Shown here piece by piece: positions 53,548-61,689 of a stretch of 64,000 nt of DNA. Source of the DNA: Clostridia bacterium (GTDB lineage Bacteria > Bacillota > Clostridia > Christensenellales > Aristaeellaceae); contig JAGBFR010000010.1 of assembly GCA_017936375.1 (NCBI GenBank), positions 1 to 64,000 of the forward strand. The letters are read 5' to 3'. The notes below the pieces were generated by a model. The model was given only the letters and a program-made list of their open reading frames with translations. It made no database searches and was not told where the DNA came from. Numbering within the stretch: position 1 is the first letter of the stretch; every line of letters begins with the position of its first letter. A program made the position numbers and the translations under genes.

Positions 53548-54150
53548 TCAGAATCTATCGCTTCGGCTGCGCTCACAAATAAAGTGCTGTGTGCCTTCAT
53601 CCGGATACAGGAAGTAACTGAACTGTTCCGATCCGACTTCAAGAAGCTTGTTGATTTCCTGCCTGTTCAGCAGGATGGCCTGCAGACAGATGGCAGTCTT
53701 GAGCAGGCCGAGTTTACAGCGCAGGATACCGGTGTCTTCAATGATTTGCGGCATTTCAAGATATGCGCCAACCATTTCCTCTTCATCGTTGGGGTCCCAT
53801 TCGACGCTATGACCATAAGAGATAAACGAGCCGGTAGCAATTGGATAATAAGCCACTTCAAATAGTTTTTTCAAATACCAGTTTGCAATCTCCTGATCGG
53901 TCATATCTTCGCTGGGATCAATGAACATCATGTACTCATTGCGGTTTCCGAGCGAAGACTTAGGCGCTGGCATTTTGAAATCGCTTGCGCCCATTGTGAC
54001 CAGCTTCCAATAGGGGTAAGCATCGTTGGGCTTGTAGAGCAGAACATCGATATGAGGATCTGCGGTGAAAGGGTGATATACCATACAGTCATCCTGATGG
54101 AAATACGTGTTAAAATGCTGGGTCAGTTTTTCCATTTCCTTTGGATGCAT
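53548..54150 (-). CDS. Suppressor-of-fused (SUFU) domain protein
   Basis: This 200-residue protein resembles bacterial SUFU-domain proteins: a HIDVLLYKPNDAYPYWKLVTMGASDFKMP core, NRNEYMMFIDP, then YGHSVEW and a C-terminal LLNRQEINKLLEVGSEQF region. Bacterial SUFU proteins often serve as immunity proteins to polymorphic toxins or as part of contact-dependent systems, but no toxin gene is adjacent. The gene is clearly AT-richer than the window average. I start at ATG 54150, six bases after AGGTGG, rather than 54156. Confidence 0.8.
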   Translation of the reverse strand: MHPKEMEKLTQHFNTYFHQDDCMVYHPFTADPHIDVLLYKPNDAYPYWKLVTMGASDFKMPAPKSSLGNRNEYMMFIDPSEDMTDQEIANWYLKKLFEVAYYPIATGSFISYGHSVEWDPNDEEEMVGAYLEMPQIIEDTGILRCKLGLLKTAICLQAILLNRQEINKLLEVGSEQFSYFLYPDEGTQHFICERSRSDRF

Positions 54151-54198
54151 GATCATCCACCTTTCAGAGAGCCTTATGAAACTTTTCTTGATTAAGTG

Positions 54199-54227
54199 AT
54201 TATAACATAAAAGGTTTTGAGATTCAA
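54199..54227 (-). promoter_or_regulatory. Promoter of the SUFU-like gene
   Basis: On the minus strand TTGAAT (54227-54222), 17-bp spacer, TATAAT (54204-54199). Confidence 0.85.
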
Positions 54228-54269
54228 TGCTTGGAAATGGGCTTGATGAGATGTACGAGGATTTGGTAG

Positions 54270-54296
54270 AAAAAACGCAGACTGCGGGGAATCTGT
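54270..54296 (-). terminator. Weak terminator of the GNAT gene
   Basis: On the minus strand CAGATTC...GTCTG can pair over a short stem, followed by TTTTTT. Confidence 0.45.
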
Positions 54297-54309
54297 ATTC
54301 GAATAAACC

Positions 54310-54702
54310 TTATTTACTGCAATAGGTTTCCATTTGTCCGCATAGCATCGTATAGAAACCAAACTTTTTATAGAAAGATTTCAGATCTTCATCAAAAACA
54401 ACAGAAATCATATATATGTGTTTCTCTTTTAGATATTCAATCATCTTAAGCATCAGATTGGTTCCGATGCCTTTTCTCTGATAATACGGATGAATCATAA
54501 GATCCTGAATATACGCATCCGTAACCCCGTTTGACACGCAATCGACATATCCGATAAGCAAATCCGTTTCATATACAGCGATATGATAATATGAGGTCAG
54601 TAATGGATTAACATACTCATTCACCATTCTGTTCCAACCAACAGCCTCTCGTAAATCCGCCAAGGCTTTTGCAGATACAGCTTCATTGAATGTATATGTC
54701 AT
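54310..54702 (-). CDS. GNAT family N-acetyltransferase
   Basis: This 130-residue protein has the acetyl-CoA-binding GNAT core: DAYIQDLMIHPYYQRKGIGTNLMLKMIEYLKEK (residues 64-95), including the R/Q-x-x-G-x-G/A loop as QRKGIG, and FDEDLKSFYKKFGF near the end. It transfers acetyl groups to an unknown amine. The start is the ATG at 54702, after GGGAGGA. Like the SUFU-like gene it is AT-rich. It lies just downstream of tRNA-Trp and its terminator. Confidence 0.9.
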   Translation of the reverse strand: MTYTFNEAVSAKALADLREAVGWNRMVNEYVNPLLTSYYHIAVYETDLLIGYVDCVSNGVTDAYIQDLMIHPYYQRKGIGTNLMLKMIEYLKEKHIYMISVVFDEDLKSFYKKFGFYTMLCGQMETYCSK

Positions 54703-54735
54703 TACATATTCCTCCCATCCTAACACCAGATAAAA

Positions 54736-54771
54736 CCAAAAACAGCCGGTCTCTTTCGAAACCGGCTGTTT
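54736..54771 (-). terminator. Terminator of tRNA-Trp
   Basis: On the minus strand AAACAGCCGGT (54771-54761) pairs with ACCGGCTGTTT (54750-54740), followed by a T run. It begins right at the tRNA 3' end. Confidence 0.9.
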
Positions 54772-54844
54772 GGCAGGGGCAGTAGGATTCGAACCCACAA
54801 CAAAGGTTTTGGAGACCCACGTGTTACCATTACACCATGCCCCT
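54771..54844 (-). tRNA. trnW: tRNA-Trp (CCA anticodon)
   Basis: The minus strand reads AGGGGCA ... TGCCCCT for the acceptor stem, with GTGTAATGGTAACAC as D arm. The anticodon loop is CTCCAAA (anticodon CCA), the T arm contains GGTTCGAATCC, and discriminator G and an encoded CCA end the gene. The sequence is close to the Bacillus tRNA-Trp. The anticodon stem has a weak outer pair. Confidence 0.96.
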
Positions 54845-54856
54845 AAGCACCTGTTT

Positions 54857-54885
54857 AGTTTAACATGACTCTATCCATTTGTCAA
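54857..54885 (-). promoter_or_regulatory. Promoter of tRNA-Trp
   Basis: On the minus strand TTGACA (54885-54880), 17-bp spacer, TAAACT (54862-54857). Confidence 0.82.
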
Positions 54886-54915
54886 TACATTTCTGCAGAT
54901 TATTTATCAGCCGTT

Positions 54916-55512
54916 TTACAGCGTGATCTCCTTGAGGATATCATGGAACTGGCTGCCGCAGCGCTCGACCTCGCCGAGCACCTTGTCGATGCCATCCGGC
55001 TCTCGCATCCAGTTCTCCCGCGTGATCGCCGTGCCTGGTGCGGGGCAGACGAGCAGCTCTGCCTCGGGGAAGAGCGTCTCGTAATACATCCTCGCGCGGC
55101 GCGCATGCTGGGGCATGCAGCAGATGATCGCGCGGCGGACGGTGATCGCCTCGGCGTCCGTGCGGCGGCGGGAGCAGATGGCGTTCTGATAGGTGTAGGT
55201 CGCCTCGTCCTCACGCAGGATGGCGGCCTCCGGCACGCCGTTTTCCATCAGAATATGGCGCATGAACTGCCATTCCGTCTCAAACGCGCCCGCATATTCC
55301 CGGCTGCCCGATTTCTGCCCGCAGAAGCCCGCGGTACCGATGGCATATCGCCCGGAGGGGAGGAGCAGCGGAGCATAGCCCGCGCGATAGAGCTGCGCGG
55401 CGTGCTCGGACGGCTCGGCATGCCCGTTGCCGGGGATGAAGATGACGTCCGAGGGCTTCGGCTCGTCCTCAAGGAAGATGAAGCGGGTGAGATCGTCGAT
55501 CCACTGCAGCAT
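54916..55512 (-). CDS. YdcF/DUF218 family protein
   Basis: This 198-residue protein matches the DUF218 (YdcF, SanA-like) fold: DVIFIPGNGHAEPSEHAAQLYRAG at the start, EWQFMRHILMENGVPEAAILREDEATYTYQNA in the middle, and MPQHARRARMYYETLFP after it. Members are linked to envelope integrity and may bind S-adenosylmethionine; the reaction is unknown. It is the last gene of a three-gene minus-strand operon with two glycosyltransferases (18-base gap). Confidence 0.88.
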   Translation of the reverse strand: MLQWIDDLTRFIFLEDEPKPSDVIFIPGNGHAEPSEHAAQLYRAGYAPLLLPSGRYAIGTAGFCGQKSGSREYAGAFETEWQFMRHILMENGVPEAAILREDEATYTYQNAICSRRRTDAEAITVRRAIICCMPQHARRARMYYETLFPEAELLVCPAPGTAITRENWMREPDGIDKVLGEVERCGSQFHDILKEITL

Positions 55513-55530
55513 GGGCGTCCGCCTTTCGGG

Positions 55531-56514
55531 TCAGTCTTTCTTTTCCGGGGTGAGCAGGCCTGCGATCGTGCCCGCGCCGTAGACGATGTGCACGGCGGGG
55601 AAGAGGAAGGGCAGGGTAAGGAGCGCGAGCAGGCGGCCCTGTTCCTCGCCCAGCGCGCCGCGCACGGCGTAGTACAGATCCGCGCAGGGGTATACAGTAC
55701 AAAGCAGCGCGAGAGGCAGCGCCGACACGGGCGCAAGCAGCAGGCAGAGCGCCAGCGCCAGCACAAACAGCGCGGGGATCAGGTGCCTCGGCGCGAAGCA
55801 GCGCGGCTGGATGTGCATCGTTCGGCCGATCCAGTAGCCGTTGCCCCACTTCTGGCGCAGCTGGCCGCGCAGCGTGGCGCGCGCGGCGTGGTAGGAGATG
55901 ATCTCGGGGTCAAAGAAGAAGCGGTAGCCCGCCTGACGCATGCGGTAGTGCATGTCGTTGTCCTCAGTGCGGCGCAGGCGCTCGTCGTAGAGGCCCGCCT
56001 TGTCGTAGACCTCCCGGCGGTAGAGCGCGTAGGCGAGGGTGTCGACATAGCGCGCCTCGCCTGCATTGCGGAAAGGAGCGGCCCCGCCGCAGAAGCGGGA
56101 GGTATCCAGCGCGCGCATGACGCTCTCCCACGGGGTGGAGGGCGCGGCGCCGGCGACGCAGCCGCCGACGATGCTTTCCCCGCGCTCGAGGGCGCGCAGG
56201 TTCTTTTCAAGGAAGTCCGCCGGGATGCGCGCATGCGCGTCCAGCCGGATCACGGCGTCGCCCTCTGCGGCGGCGAGCGCCACATTGATGCCGCTGGCCA
56301 GCCAGCGCTTCTCATTGCGCAGCACCTTCACGGGGAAGGGCGCGCGCGCGGCGAAGTCCCGCATGACCTGCGCGGTATCGTCCCCGGATGCGCTGTCCAC
56401 CAGCAGCGCCTCAATCTGCTCCGGCGGGATCGTCTGCGCGAGCAGATCCTCAAGCAGCAGGGGCAGACATCGCGCGGCGTTGAGCGCGACGACGATGAAG
56501 CTGATTTTGATCAT
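55531..56514 (-). CDS. Family 2 glycosyltransferase with C-terminal membrane segments
   Basis: This 327-residue protein has a GT-A domain: ISFIVVALNAARCLPLLLEDLLAQ, VDSASGDDTAQV, then the DXD-like RLDAHARIP. LRRTEDNDMHYRMRQAGYRFFF carries the catalytic E-D-x-D region. Two or three hydrophobic segments near 245-320 anchor it in the membrane. It resembles succinoglycan-type glycosyltransferases that build surface polysaccharide. The ATG at 56514 fits the domain boundary. It lies between the other glycosyltransferase and the DUF218 gene. Confidence 0.9.
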   Translation of the reverse strand: MIKISFIVVALNAARCLPLLLEDLLAQTIPPEQIEALLVDSASGDDTAQVMRDFAARAPFPVKVLRNEKRWLASGINVALAAAEGDAVIRLDAHARIPADFLEKNLRALERGESIVGGCVAGAAPSTPWESVMRALDTSRFCGGAAPFRNAGEARYVDTLAYALYRREVYDKAGLYDERLRRTEDNDMHYRMRQAGYRFFFDPEIISYHAARATLRGQLRQKWGNGYWIGRTMHIQPRCFAPRHLIPALFVLALALCLLLAPVSALPLALLCTVYPCADLYYAVRGALGEEQGRLLALLTLPFLFPAVHIVYGAGTIAGLLTPEKKD

Positions 56515-56548
56515 ATGCTGTACCTTGTTGAAAGGAAGATGTTGAGTG

Positions 56549-57481
56549 TCATACGGCGGCGTAGTCCATGCTGCGCGCACGCCATGTCGCAAGCCCCGCC
56601 GGGAAGGCGAAGAAGAACAGCTTGCATGAGACGAAGGCGCGCGGCCTGCGCCGGGCGATCAGGAAGCCCAGCTGCATGGCCTGAATGCCGCAGGCTGCGG
56701 CGAAGCCGAGGCCGCCGAAGAGCAGCAGGAGCAGCAGACAGAGCCAGTCGAGCGCATAGAAGAGGAACTTTTCCTTTTCCCGGCGCATGTAGGCGGCGGC
56801 TTTTCCCTTGGCCATCGCGCAGCGCATCGCCTGCCCCTCGCCGAGGCGGCGGCGGGAGAAGAACACGGAGAGCACGCCACGGTTTTCGCGCACGGCGTCC
56901 GTGTGCAGGATCATCGGGACGGGGATTTCAACGATGGTGCAGCCGGCGTCCAGCAGACGGGCATGGAGCTCCGCCTCCTCGCAGGCGATGGTATCGCCCG
57001 ACCAGCCGCCGCATTTGGCGAGCGCCTCGGCCTTGAGGAAGACCGCGCCGCCGAACTCGGGGCACACGCGCTCCGCCGTGCAGCCGAAGTAATTGGGGTT
57101 GCGCCCGATCTCGCGCCCGCCCTGCATGTAGACGTCCTCGCGGACGCCGGTCACGCCGTCGCAGTCGCGCGAGGCGAAGGTCATCAGCGCCTTTTCCGCA
57201 AAGCCGGGGCGCAGCTGCATGTCCCCATCGAGGAAGAGCAGGAATTCGCCCTTTGCCTCCTTCGTGCCGACGAGGCGGCCGAGGCCTGCCGTCGGGCTCG
57301 GCTCGCTCAGCAGGAAGCAGCGCGCACCGGCAGCCTTTGCGAGGGCGAGGCTGTCATCCGAGGAGCCGGAGTCGACGTAGATCACCTCATGCGAGAGGAC
57401 GTGCATCGCCGTGCGGATGCTCTCAAGGCACGCGCCAAGGCGCTCGCCCTCGTTCCTGCCGATCACGATTACGCTGATCAT
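56549..57481 (-). CDS. Family 2 glycosyltransferase
   Basis: This 310-residue protein starts right at the GT-A domain: MISVIVIGRNEGERLGACLESI, YVDSGSSDDSLALAK, and the metal-binding FLDGDMQL. IACEEAELHARLLDAG follows, then a hydrophobic hairpin (LDWLCLLLLLLFGGLGFAAACG) near the C-terminus. A role in surface glycan assembly at the inner face of the membrane is likely. The ATG follows GGGAGGGA. It is the first gene of the glycosyltransferase-glycosyltransferase-DUF218 operon. Confidence 0.9.
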   Translation of the reverse strand: MISVIVIGRNEGERLGACLESIRTAMHVLSHEVIYVDSGSSDDSLALAKAAGARCFLLSEPSPTAGLGRLVGTKEAKGEFLLFLDGDMQLRPGFAEKALMTFASRDCDGVTGVREDVYMQGGREIGRNPNYFGCTAERVCPEFGGAVFLKAEALAKCGGWSGDTIACEEAELHARLLDAGCTIVEIPVPMILHTDAVRENRGVLSVFFSRRRLGEGQAMRCAMAKGKAAAYMRREKEKFLFYALDWLCLLLLLLFGGLGFAAACGIQAMQLGFLIARRRPRAFVSCKLFFFAFPAGLATWRARSMDYAAV

Positions 57482-57612
57482 CCGTCTTCCCTCCCGCAAA
57501 AAAGCATGCTATAATGAATCAAGTCAATCCCGCGCGGAATGTGCGGGTCATATCAGTTTATTATCGCATAAATCGACACGTTGCGCAAGGGCGAGAATTC
57601 GGAGGCGAGGGC

Positions 57613-58596
57613 ATGCTGCTGAGCGTTGTGATCCCGTTTTATCATGTGGAGGCGTATATTGACGCATGCCTTGACGCGGCGGCGCAGCTGCCGCAGGCGG
57701 ACTGCGAGCTGCTGCTGGTGGATGACTGCGGCACGGACGGCTGCGCGGCCATCGCAGCGGATTATGCGGCGCGCTATCCCCATATCCGCGTGATCCGGCG
57801 GGAGAAGAACGGCGGCCTTTCCGCCGCGCGCAATACGGGCCTTGCTGAGGCGCAGGGGGAGTACGTCTATTTTCTGGACAGCGACGACATCCCCGAGCCG
57901 CAGGCGCTGTATGCGCTGACCTGCGCGGCAAAGGCGCAGACGCTGGATATCGCGAAGGCGCGCTTTACCTATTTTGATGACCTGACCGGCGAGGAGCGGC
58001 TCGGTCCGGCGATCCCGGGGACGGAGGTCATGCCCGGCGGCGCGCTCTTTGCCGCGCAGTGCCGCGCGGGGCTCTATGAGCCGATGGTCTGGCAGTGCGT
58101 GTACCGCAGGGCCTTCCTTGAGGAGAATCATCTACGCATGGCCGAGGGGCTGCTCTTTGAGGATGAGCTCTTTCAGGCCCCGGCGCTGCTAGCCGCGCAG
58201 CGGACGGCGGCGTATGAAATGCAGATCCTGCGATACAGGCAGCGCGAGGGGAGCATCATGGCCTCGTTTGCGCGCTCGAGCCGCTGGTGTGCGAGCTACT
58301 TGGAGGTCTGCCGCAGGCTGAGCGCGCTCGCCGCGCAGCAGGCGCGCGGGGAGGCAAAGCGCGCGCTCCAAAAGCGCGTGGGGCAGATTGCCCTGAGCAT
58401 GGCGAAGAACATCCCCGCCTATGGGCTCCCACCGAAGATTGCGGCGGAGGCGACGGCGTTCCTGCGGGCGCATCTTGCGGAGATCGCGGGCCATGCGCTC
58501 TCCTCCGGGGATGTGCTGGTCGCGGCGCAGGGGCTGCTGCTGCGCATCTCGCCCGCGCTGTTCCTGAAGGTATACGGGGACGTGAAATCCGAATAA
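57613..58596 (+). CDS. Family 2 glycosyltransferase
   Basis: This 327-residue protein is a GT-A enzyme: MLLSVVIPFYHVEAYIDACLDA, LLVDDCGTDGCAAIA, NGGLSAARNTGLAEAQGEYVYFLDSDD with the DXD motif, and LLFEDELFQAPAL. No membrane segment is present. It is divergent from the other two glycosyltransferases. The ATG follows GGAGG, and a TATAAT at 57510-57515 with a poor -35 may drive it. It probably adds a sugar to the same surface polymer. Confidence 0.9.
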   Translation: MLLSVVIPFYHVEAYIDACLDAAAQLPQADCELLLVDDCGTDGCAAIAADYAARYPHIRVIRREKNGGLSAARNTGLAEAQGEYVYFLDSDDIPEPQALYALTCAAKAQTLDIAKARFTYFDDLTGEERLGPAIPGTEVMPGGALFAAQCRAGLYEPMVWQCVYRRAFLEENHLRMAEGLLFEDELFQAPALLAAQRTAAYEMQILRYRQREGSIMASFARSSRWCASYLEVCRRLSALAAQQARGEAKRALQKRVGQIALSMAKNIPAYGLPPKIAAEATAFLRAHLAEIAGHALSSGDVLVAAQGLLLRISPALFLKVYGDVKSE

Positions 58597-58598
58597 GC

Positions 58599-58644
58599 AA
58601 AACCAGCGCTGCCTTGACTGAAGAGGAGGCAGCGCTGGTTTTTC
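58599..58644. terminator. Bidirectional terminator
   Basis: AAACCAGCGCTGCC (58600-58613) pairs with GGCAGCGCTGGTTT (58628-58641) between converging genes; T run on the right, A run on the left. Confidence 0.92.
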
Positions 58645-59477
58645 TATTTAAGGCCGATTCCGCGCAGGACGTCGCCCGTCGTCAGGCCCTGGTCGCGGTA
58701 TGTAAGATCTTCTGCGGCGATGGGGAGGGGTGTGCGGCCGTCCAGACGGATCATTTGCAGATTGCGGCGGATCCTGTCCGCGTGCGCCATGACGGAGGCG
58801 CGCACGGCAGGCTTTTTGATGTCCGGCGCATGGGCGATGATCGCCTCGAGCGAGCCGTATTCATGCAGCAGCGCGGCGGCGGTCTTGGGGCCGATGTGCG
58901 GCGCGCCGGGGATGTTGTCCGCCGTGTCGCCGGTCATGGCCTTGTGCTCCGCGTATTGCGCGGGGGCGACGCCCATCCGCTCCATGACCGTCTGCGGGGT
59001 GTGGATGGCCGTCTTTTCGCCGCGATACCGCAGGACGGACACGCGAGGAGAGATCAGCTGGAAGAAGTCGCTGTCAAAGGAGGAGATCACGACCTCGCCG
59101 TCCGTCTGCATGGCATAGGCGGCGATGACGTCGTCCGCCTCACAGCCGCAGGTCGCATGGCGGCGAACACCGAGGAAATCGAGCGCGGCATAGACGTCCG
59201 CCAGCTGGGAGAAGGGCGTCTCCTCCTCCGGCAGGGCGCTGTAGTCGGGGCGGTTTGCCTTATAGAGCGGGTCAAGCGCCGTTCGTGCGCAGCCGCCCTC
59301 TCCGTCAAAGACGGCGAGCACATGCGTGGGCGAGGTCATGCGGATGATCCGCAGCAGCGCGCCGGTGAATCCGAGCGTCCCCTGTATGGCACGTCCATCC
59401 CGCCCGGTGATGCGGGCGGGCATGCCGTAGAACATCTGAAAGAGCAGGTTGCTGCCGTCGATAATGAGCAGTTTCAT
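58644..59477 (-). CDS. Stand-alone 5'-3' exonuclease
   Basis: This 277-residue protein matches the polymerase I N-terminal nuclease domain: LLIIDGSNLLFQMFYG, YKANRPDYSALPEE, CEADDVIAAYA and SFDSDFFQL supply the metal-binding acids. The helix-hairpin-helix region GDTADNIPGAPHIGPKTAAALL completes the fold. As a separate protein it resembles YpcP/ExoIX, with a role in Okazaki-fragment processing or repair. It is 15 bases after the ammonia-lyase gene. Confidence 0.92.
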   Translation of the reverse strand: MKLLIIDGSNLLFQMFYGMPARITGRDGRAIQGTLGFTGALLRIIRMTSPTHVLAVFDGEGGCARTALDPLYKANRPDYSALPEEETPFSQLADVYAALDFLGVRRHATCGCEADDVIAAYAMQTDGEVVISSFDSDFFQLISPRVSVLRYRGEKTAIHTPQTVMERMGVAPAQYAEHKAMTGDTADNIPGAPHIGPKTAAALLHEYGSLEAIIAHAPDIKKPAVRASVMAHADRIRRNLQMIRLDGRTPLPIAAEDLTYRDQGLTTGDVLRGIGLK

Positions 59478-59492
59478 GGCGTTTTCTCCGGC

Positions 59493-60689
59493 TTACAGGC
59501 TGGCGTGCAGCCCGTCCCAGCAGATGCGGCGGTAGTTATCCCGATCCGTCGCGCCCTCCGTGCTCAGGAAGAGCAGCCGGGAGGAGGCGTCAAGCCCGAG
59601 CTGATCCCGGATCTCCGAAAGCGCCGGGTCGGTCAGGATCTGCGCCGCGCAGCCGAAGGCGGACGCGCCGCTCTCGCCGGAGATCACGCGCGGATCGCCG
59701 CTCCACGGATTGCCGAGGATGCGCATGCCCCGCGCCGCCGCCTCGTCCGGGCAGGTGACGCAGAAGTCCGCGCAGGCGCTGAGCACGTCCCATGCGATGG
59801 AGCAGGGCTCGCCACAGGCGAGGCCCGCCATGATCGTGGGTATGCTGCCGGTGACGATGCGGCGCGTCCCGTCCGCGGCCTTTGCCGTGCGGTAGAAGCA
59901 GTCGGCTTCGTTCGGCTCGACGATGACGATCTTCGGGCGCTTGTCGCCGTAGACATTGGCATACAGCCCGGCAATGGCTGCCGCCATGGAACCCACGCCC
60001 GCCTGCAGGAAGAGATGCGTCGGCGGCGCGTCCATCTGCGCCATCGCCTCAAGGCCCATGGTCATATAGCCCTGCATGATGCGCATGGGAATTTCCTCAT
60101 AGCCGTCCCACGCCGTGTCCTGCACGAGAATGTGGCCGTGTTCCTCGGCCATGCGCGCGCAGAGGCGGACGGTGTCGTCGTAATTGACGGCGGTGATTTC
60201 TGCGTCAGCGCCGCAGGCACGGATATTCTGGAGGCGCTCCGCCGCGCTGCCGGATGGCATGCGGACGATGGAGCGATGCCCGTATTCCCGCGCGGTCCAT
60301 GCCACGCCGCGGCCATGGTTGCCGTCCGTCGCGGTGATGAAGGTGAGCGTGCCCAGCGCCTCGCGCGCAGCGGGCGAGGTCAGGGCGGCATGGCTCATCT
60401 CCTCCGGCGCAAGGCCGAGCCGCTCGGCCAGGCAGCGGCCGATGGCATAGCTGCCGCCGAGTACCTTGAAGGCGTTGAGCCCGAAGCGGAAGGACTCGTC
60501 CTTGACATAGAGCCCGCCCACGCCCATGAGTTTCGCCGTCTCGTCAAGGCTGCGCAGCGGGGTCGCCGCGTACTGGGGGAATGTGCGGTGGAAGGCGAGG
60601 ACGCTTTGCGCGGCCTGCGGGCCGAGGAAGCGCATGTCCGGCGCTTTTACGCCGCGGGGGATGGGGGCGATATGATAATCCCTGTTCAT
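59493..60689 (-). CDS. dpaL: Diaminopropionate ammonia-lyase
   Basis: DpaL (YgeX) is a PLP enzyme of fold type II that converts 2,3-diaminopropionate to pyruvate and two ammonia. The 398 residues equal the Escherichia coli length. The PLP Lys is K75 in FGLNAFKVLGG. Substrate and cofactor loops are TATDGNHGRGVAW and QAGVGSMAAA, and the C-terminal SGESGASAFG region is present. It also releases ammonia, relevant to the glutaminase-dead CarA in this genome, though no link is proven. It follows the XRE regulator by 29 bases. Confidence 0.93.
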   Translation of the reverse strand: MNRDYHIAPIPRGVKAPDMRFLGPQAAQSVLAFHRTFPQYAATPLRSLDETAKLMGVGGLYVKDESFRFGLNAFKVLGGSYAIGRCLAERLGLAPEEMSHAALTSPAAREALGTLTFITATDGNHGRGVAWTAREYGHRSIVRMPSGSAAERLQNIRACGADAEITAVNYDDTVRLCARMAEEHGHILVQDTAWDGYEEIPMRIMQGYMTMGLEAMAQMDAPPTHLFLQAGVGSMAAAIAGLYANVYGDKRPKIVIVEPNEADCFYRTAKAADGTRRIVTGSIPTIMAGLACGEPCSIAWDVLSACADFCVTCPDEAAARGMRILGNPWSGDPRVISGESGASAFGCAAQILTDPALSEIRDQLGLDASSRLLFLSTEGATDRDNYRRICWDGLHASL

Positions 60690-60718
60690 GGATGACGTTC
60701 CTTTCTATATAGTGTGCA

Positions 60719-61444
60719 TCAGTCGCGGTTGTCGACGATCCACATGTTCAGCTTCTGCCAGCGCTGCATCTCCTTGCGGGTGATCATCAGCCGACGGCGG
60801 AAGTCCTCGGTCGGCTCCTGCGGGGTGAGGGTGACAAGGCACTTGAAGGCGCAGGGCATCAGATCCGCGCTGGAAATGCCGCAGAGCAGGCCCTCGGTGA
60901 AGCTGCGCAGCTCGAGGGGATTGAAGATGTAGAGCAGATCCTCTTCAAGCCTGTTGTACTGATTGACGAAGGAGAAGCGGATGAGCATGTCGCTGTAGAC
61001 GACGGTGCCCTTGTAGTAGATGCCGCGGCTGCGGCCGGACGGGGTGTAGGTGTTGATATAGAGCGTGGCCTCGCAGTCCCCGTCGATCAGGCGTCCGCGG
61101 TGGATGTCGATCACGCCGTCCTTGAGCCTGCCATAGCGCCCGTCATAAAAATAGAAGTAGAGCCTGTCCGCCTGAAAATACGGGCTGCCGCCCTGCGCCT
61201 GCAGGGCGGGCGCGGCGTGCTCCGGCTCGGGCGGGCGGCAGTCCGCCAGCTGGCTCAGCTCCATATCCAGCGCCTTGCTGAGGTCATAGAGCGTCTGTAC
61301 GTCCAGCACGATGTCGCCCGTCTCATATTTGCTCATGCTGGCGCGGCTCTTGTGGATGGCGTCGGCCAGCTGCTGGAGGGTCATGCCCATCTCGCGCCGC
61401 CGGGCGCGGATGCGCGCGCCGATCTGCCTGCTGATGTCGTTCAT
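60719..61444 (-). CDS. XRE family regulator with C-terminal sensor-like domain
   Basis: This 241-residue protein has an N-terminal HTH (IGARIRARRREMGMTLQQLADAIHKSRASMSKYETGDIVLD, residues 8-49). A long beta-rich C-terminal region follows (ADRLYFYFYDGRYGRLKDGVI ... ATLYINTYTPSGRSRGIYYKGTVVY), ending RRRLMITRKEMQRWQKLNMW. Such domains often bind a ligand. It heads the operon with dpaL and the exonuclease, so it probably controls dpaL in response to an amino acid. GAGGAA precedes the ATG. Confidence 0.85.
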   Translation of the reverse strand: MNDISRQIGARIRARRREMGMTLQQLADAIHKSRASMSKYETGDIVLDVQTLYDLSKALDMELSQLADCRPPEPEHAAPALQAQGGSPYFQADRLYFYFYDGRYGRLKDGVIDIHRGRLIDGDCEATLYINTYTPSGRSRGIYYKGTVVYSDMLIRFSFVNQYNRLEEDLLYIFNPLELRSFTEGLLCGISSADLMPCAFKCLVTLTPQEPTEDFRRRLMITRKEMQRWQKLNMWIVDNRD

Positions 61445-61588
61445 GCTGATTCCTCAAAGTTTCGTCAGAATATACACTTTGGGCGCTGCACGCCGGAAAA
61501 GGGCGGATCACAGCGCTGTTTGTGTTTATAATTCTATTTACAGGAAACGAATCCTTCATGTGATTTCGTCAAAAGAAACATTCTGACG

Positions 61589-61618
61589 TTTGTCCGCGCC
61601 CTCTGCCGCTGATATAAT
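61589..61618 (+). promoter_or_regulatory. Promoter of the first SNF transporter
   Basis: TTTGTC (61589-61594), 18-bp spacer, TATAAT (61613-61618). A CGGCGC/GCGCCG hairpin with a GAAAA loop follows in the leader, without a T tract. Confidence 0.65.
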
Positions 61619-61689
61619 GAAAAACCGGCGCGAAAAGCGCCGAATCATTTCTGCATATCCTGCTACTGATATAGAAGGGACGGCATGGC

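Noticed and set aside
54771..54844. tRNA-Trp as attachment site of an integrated element
   Set aside because: No integrase gene and no second copy of the tRNA 3' end was found in the neighbouring sequence; only composition hints at transfer.
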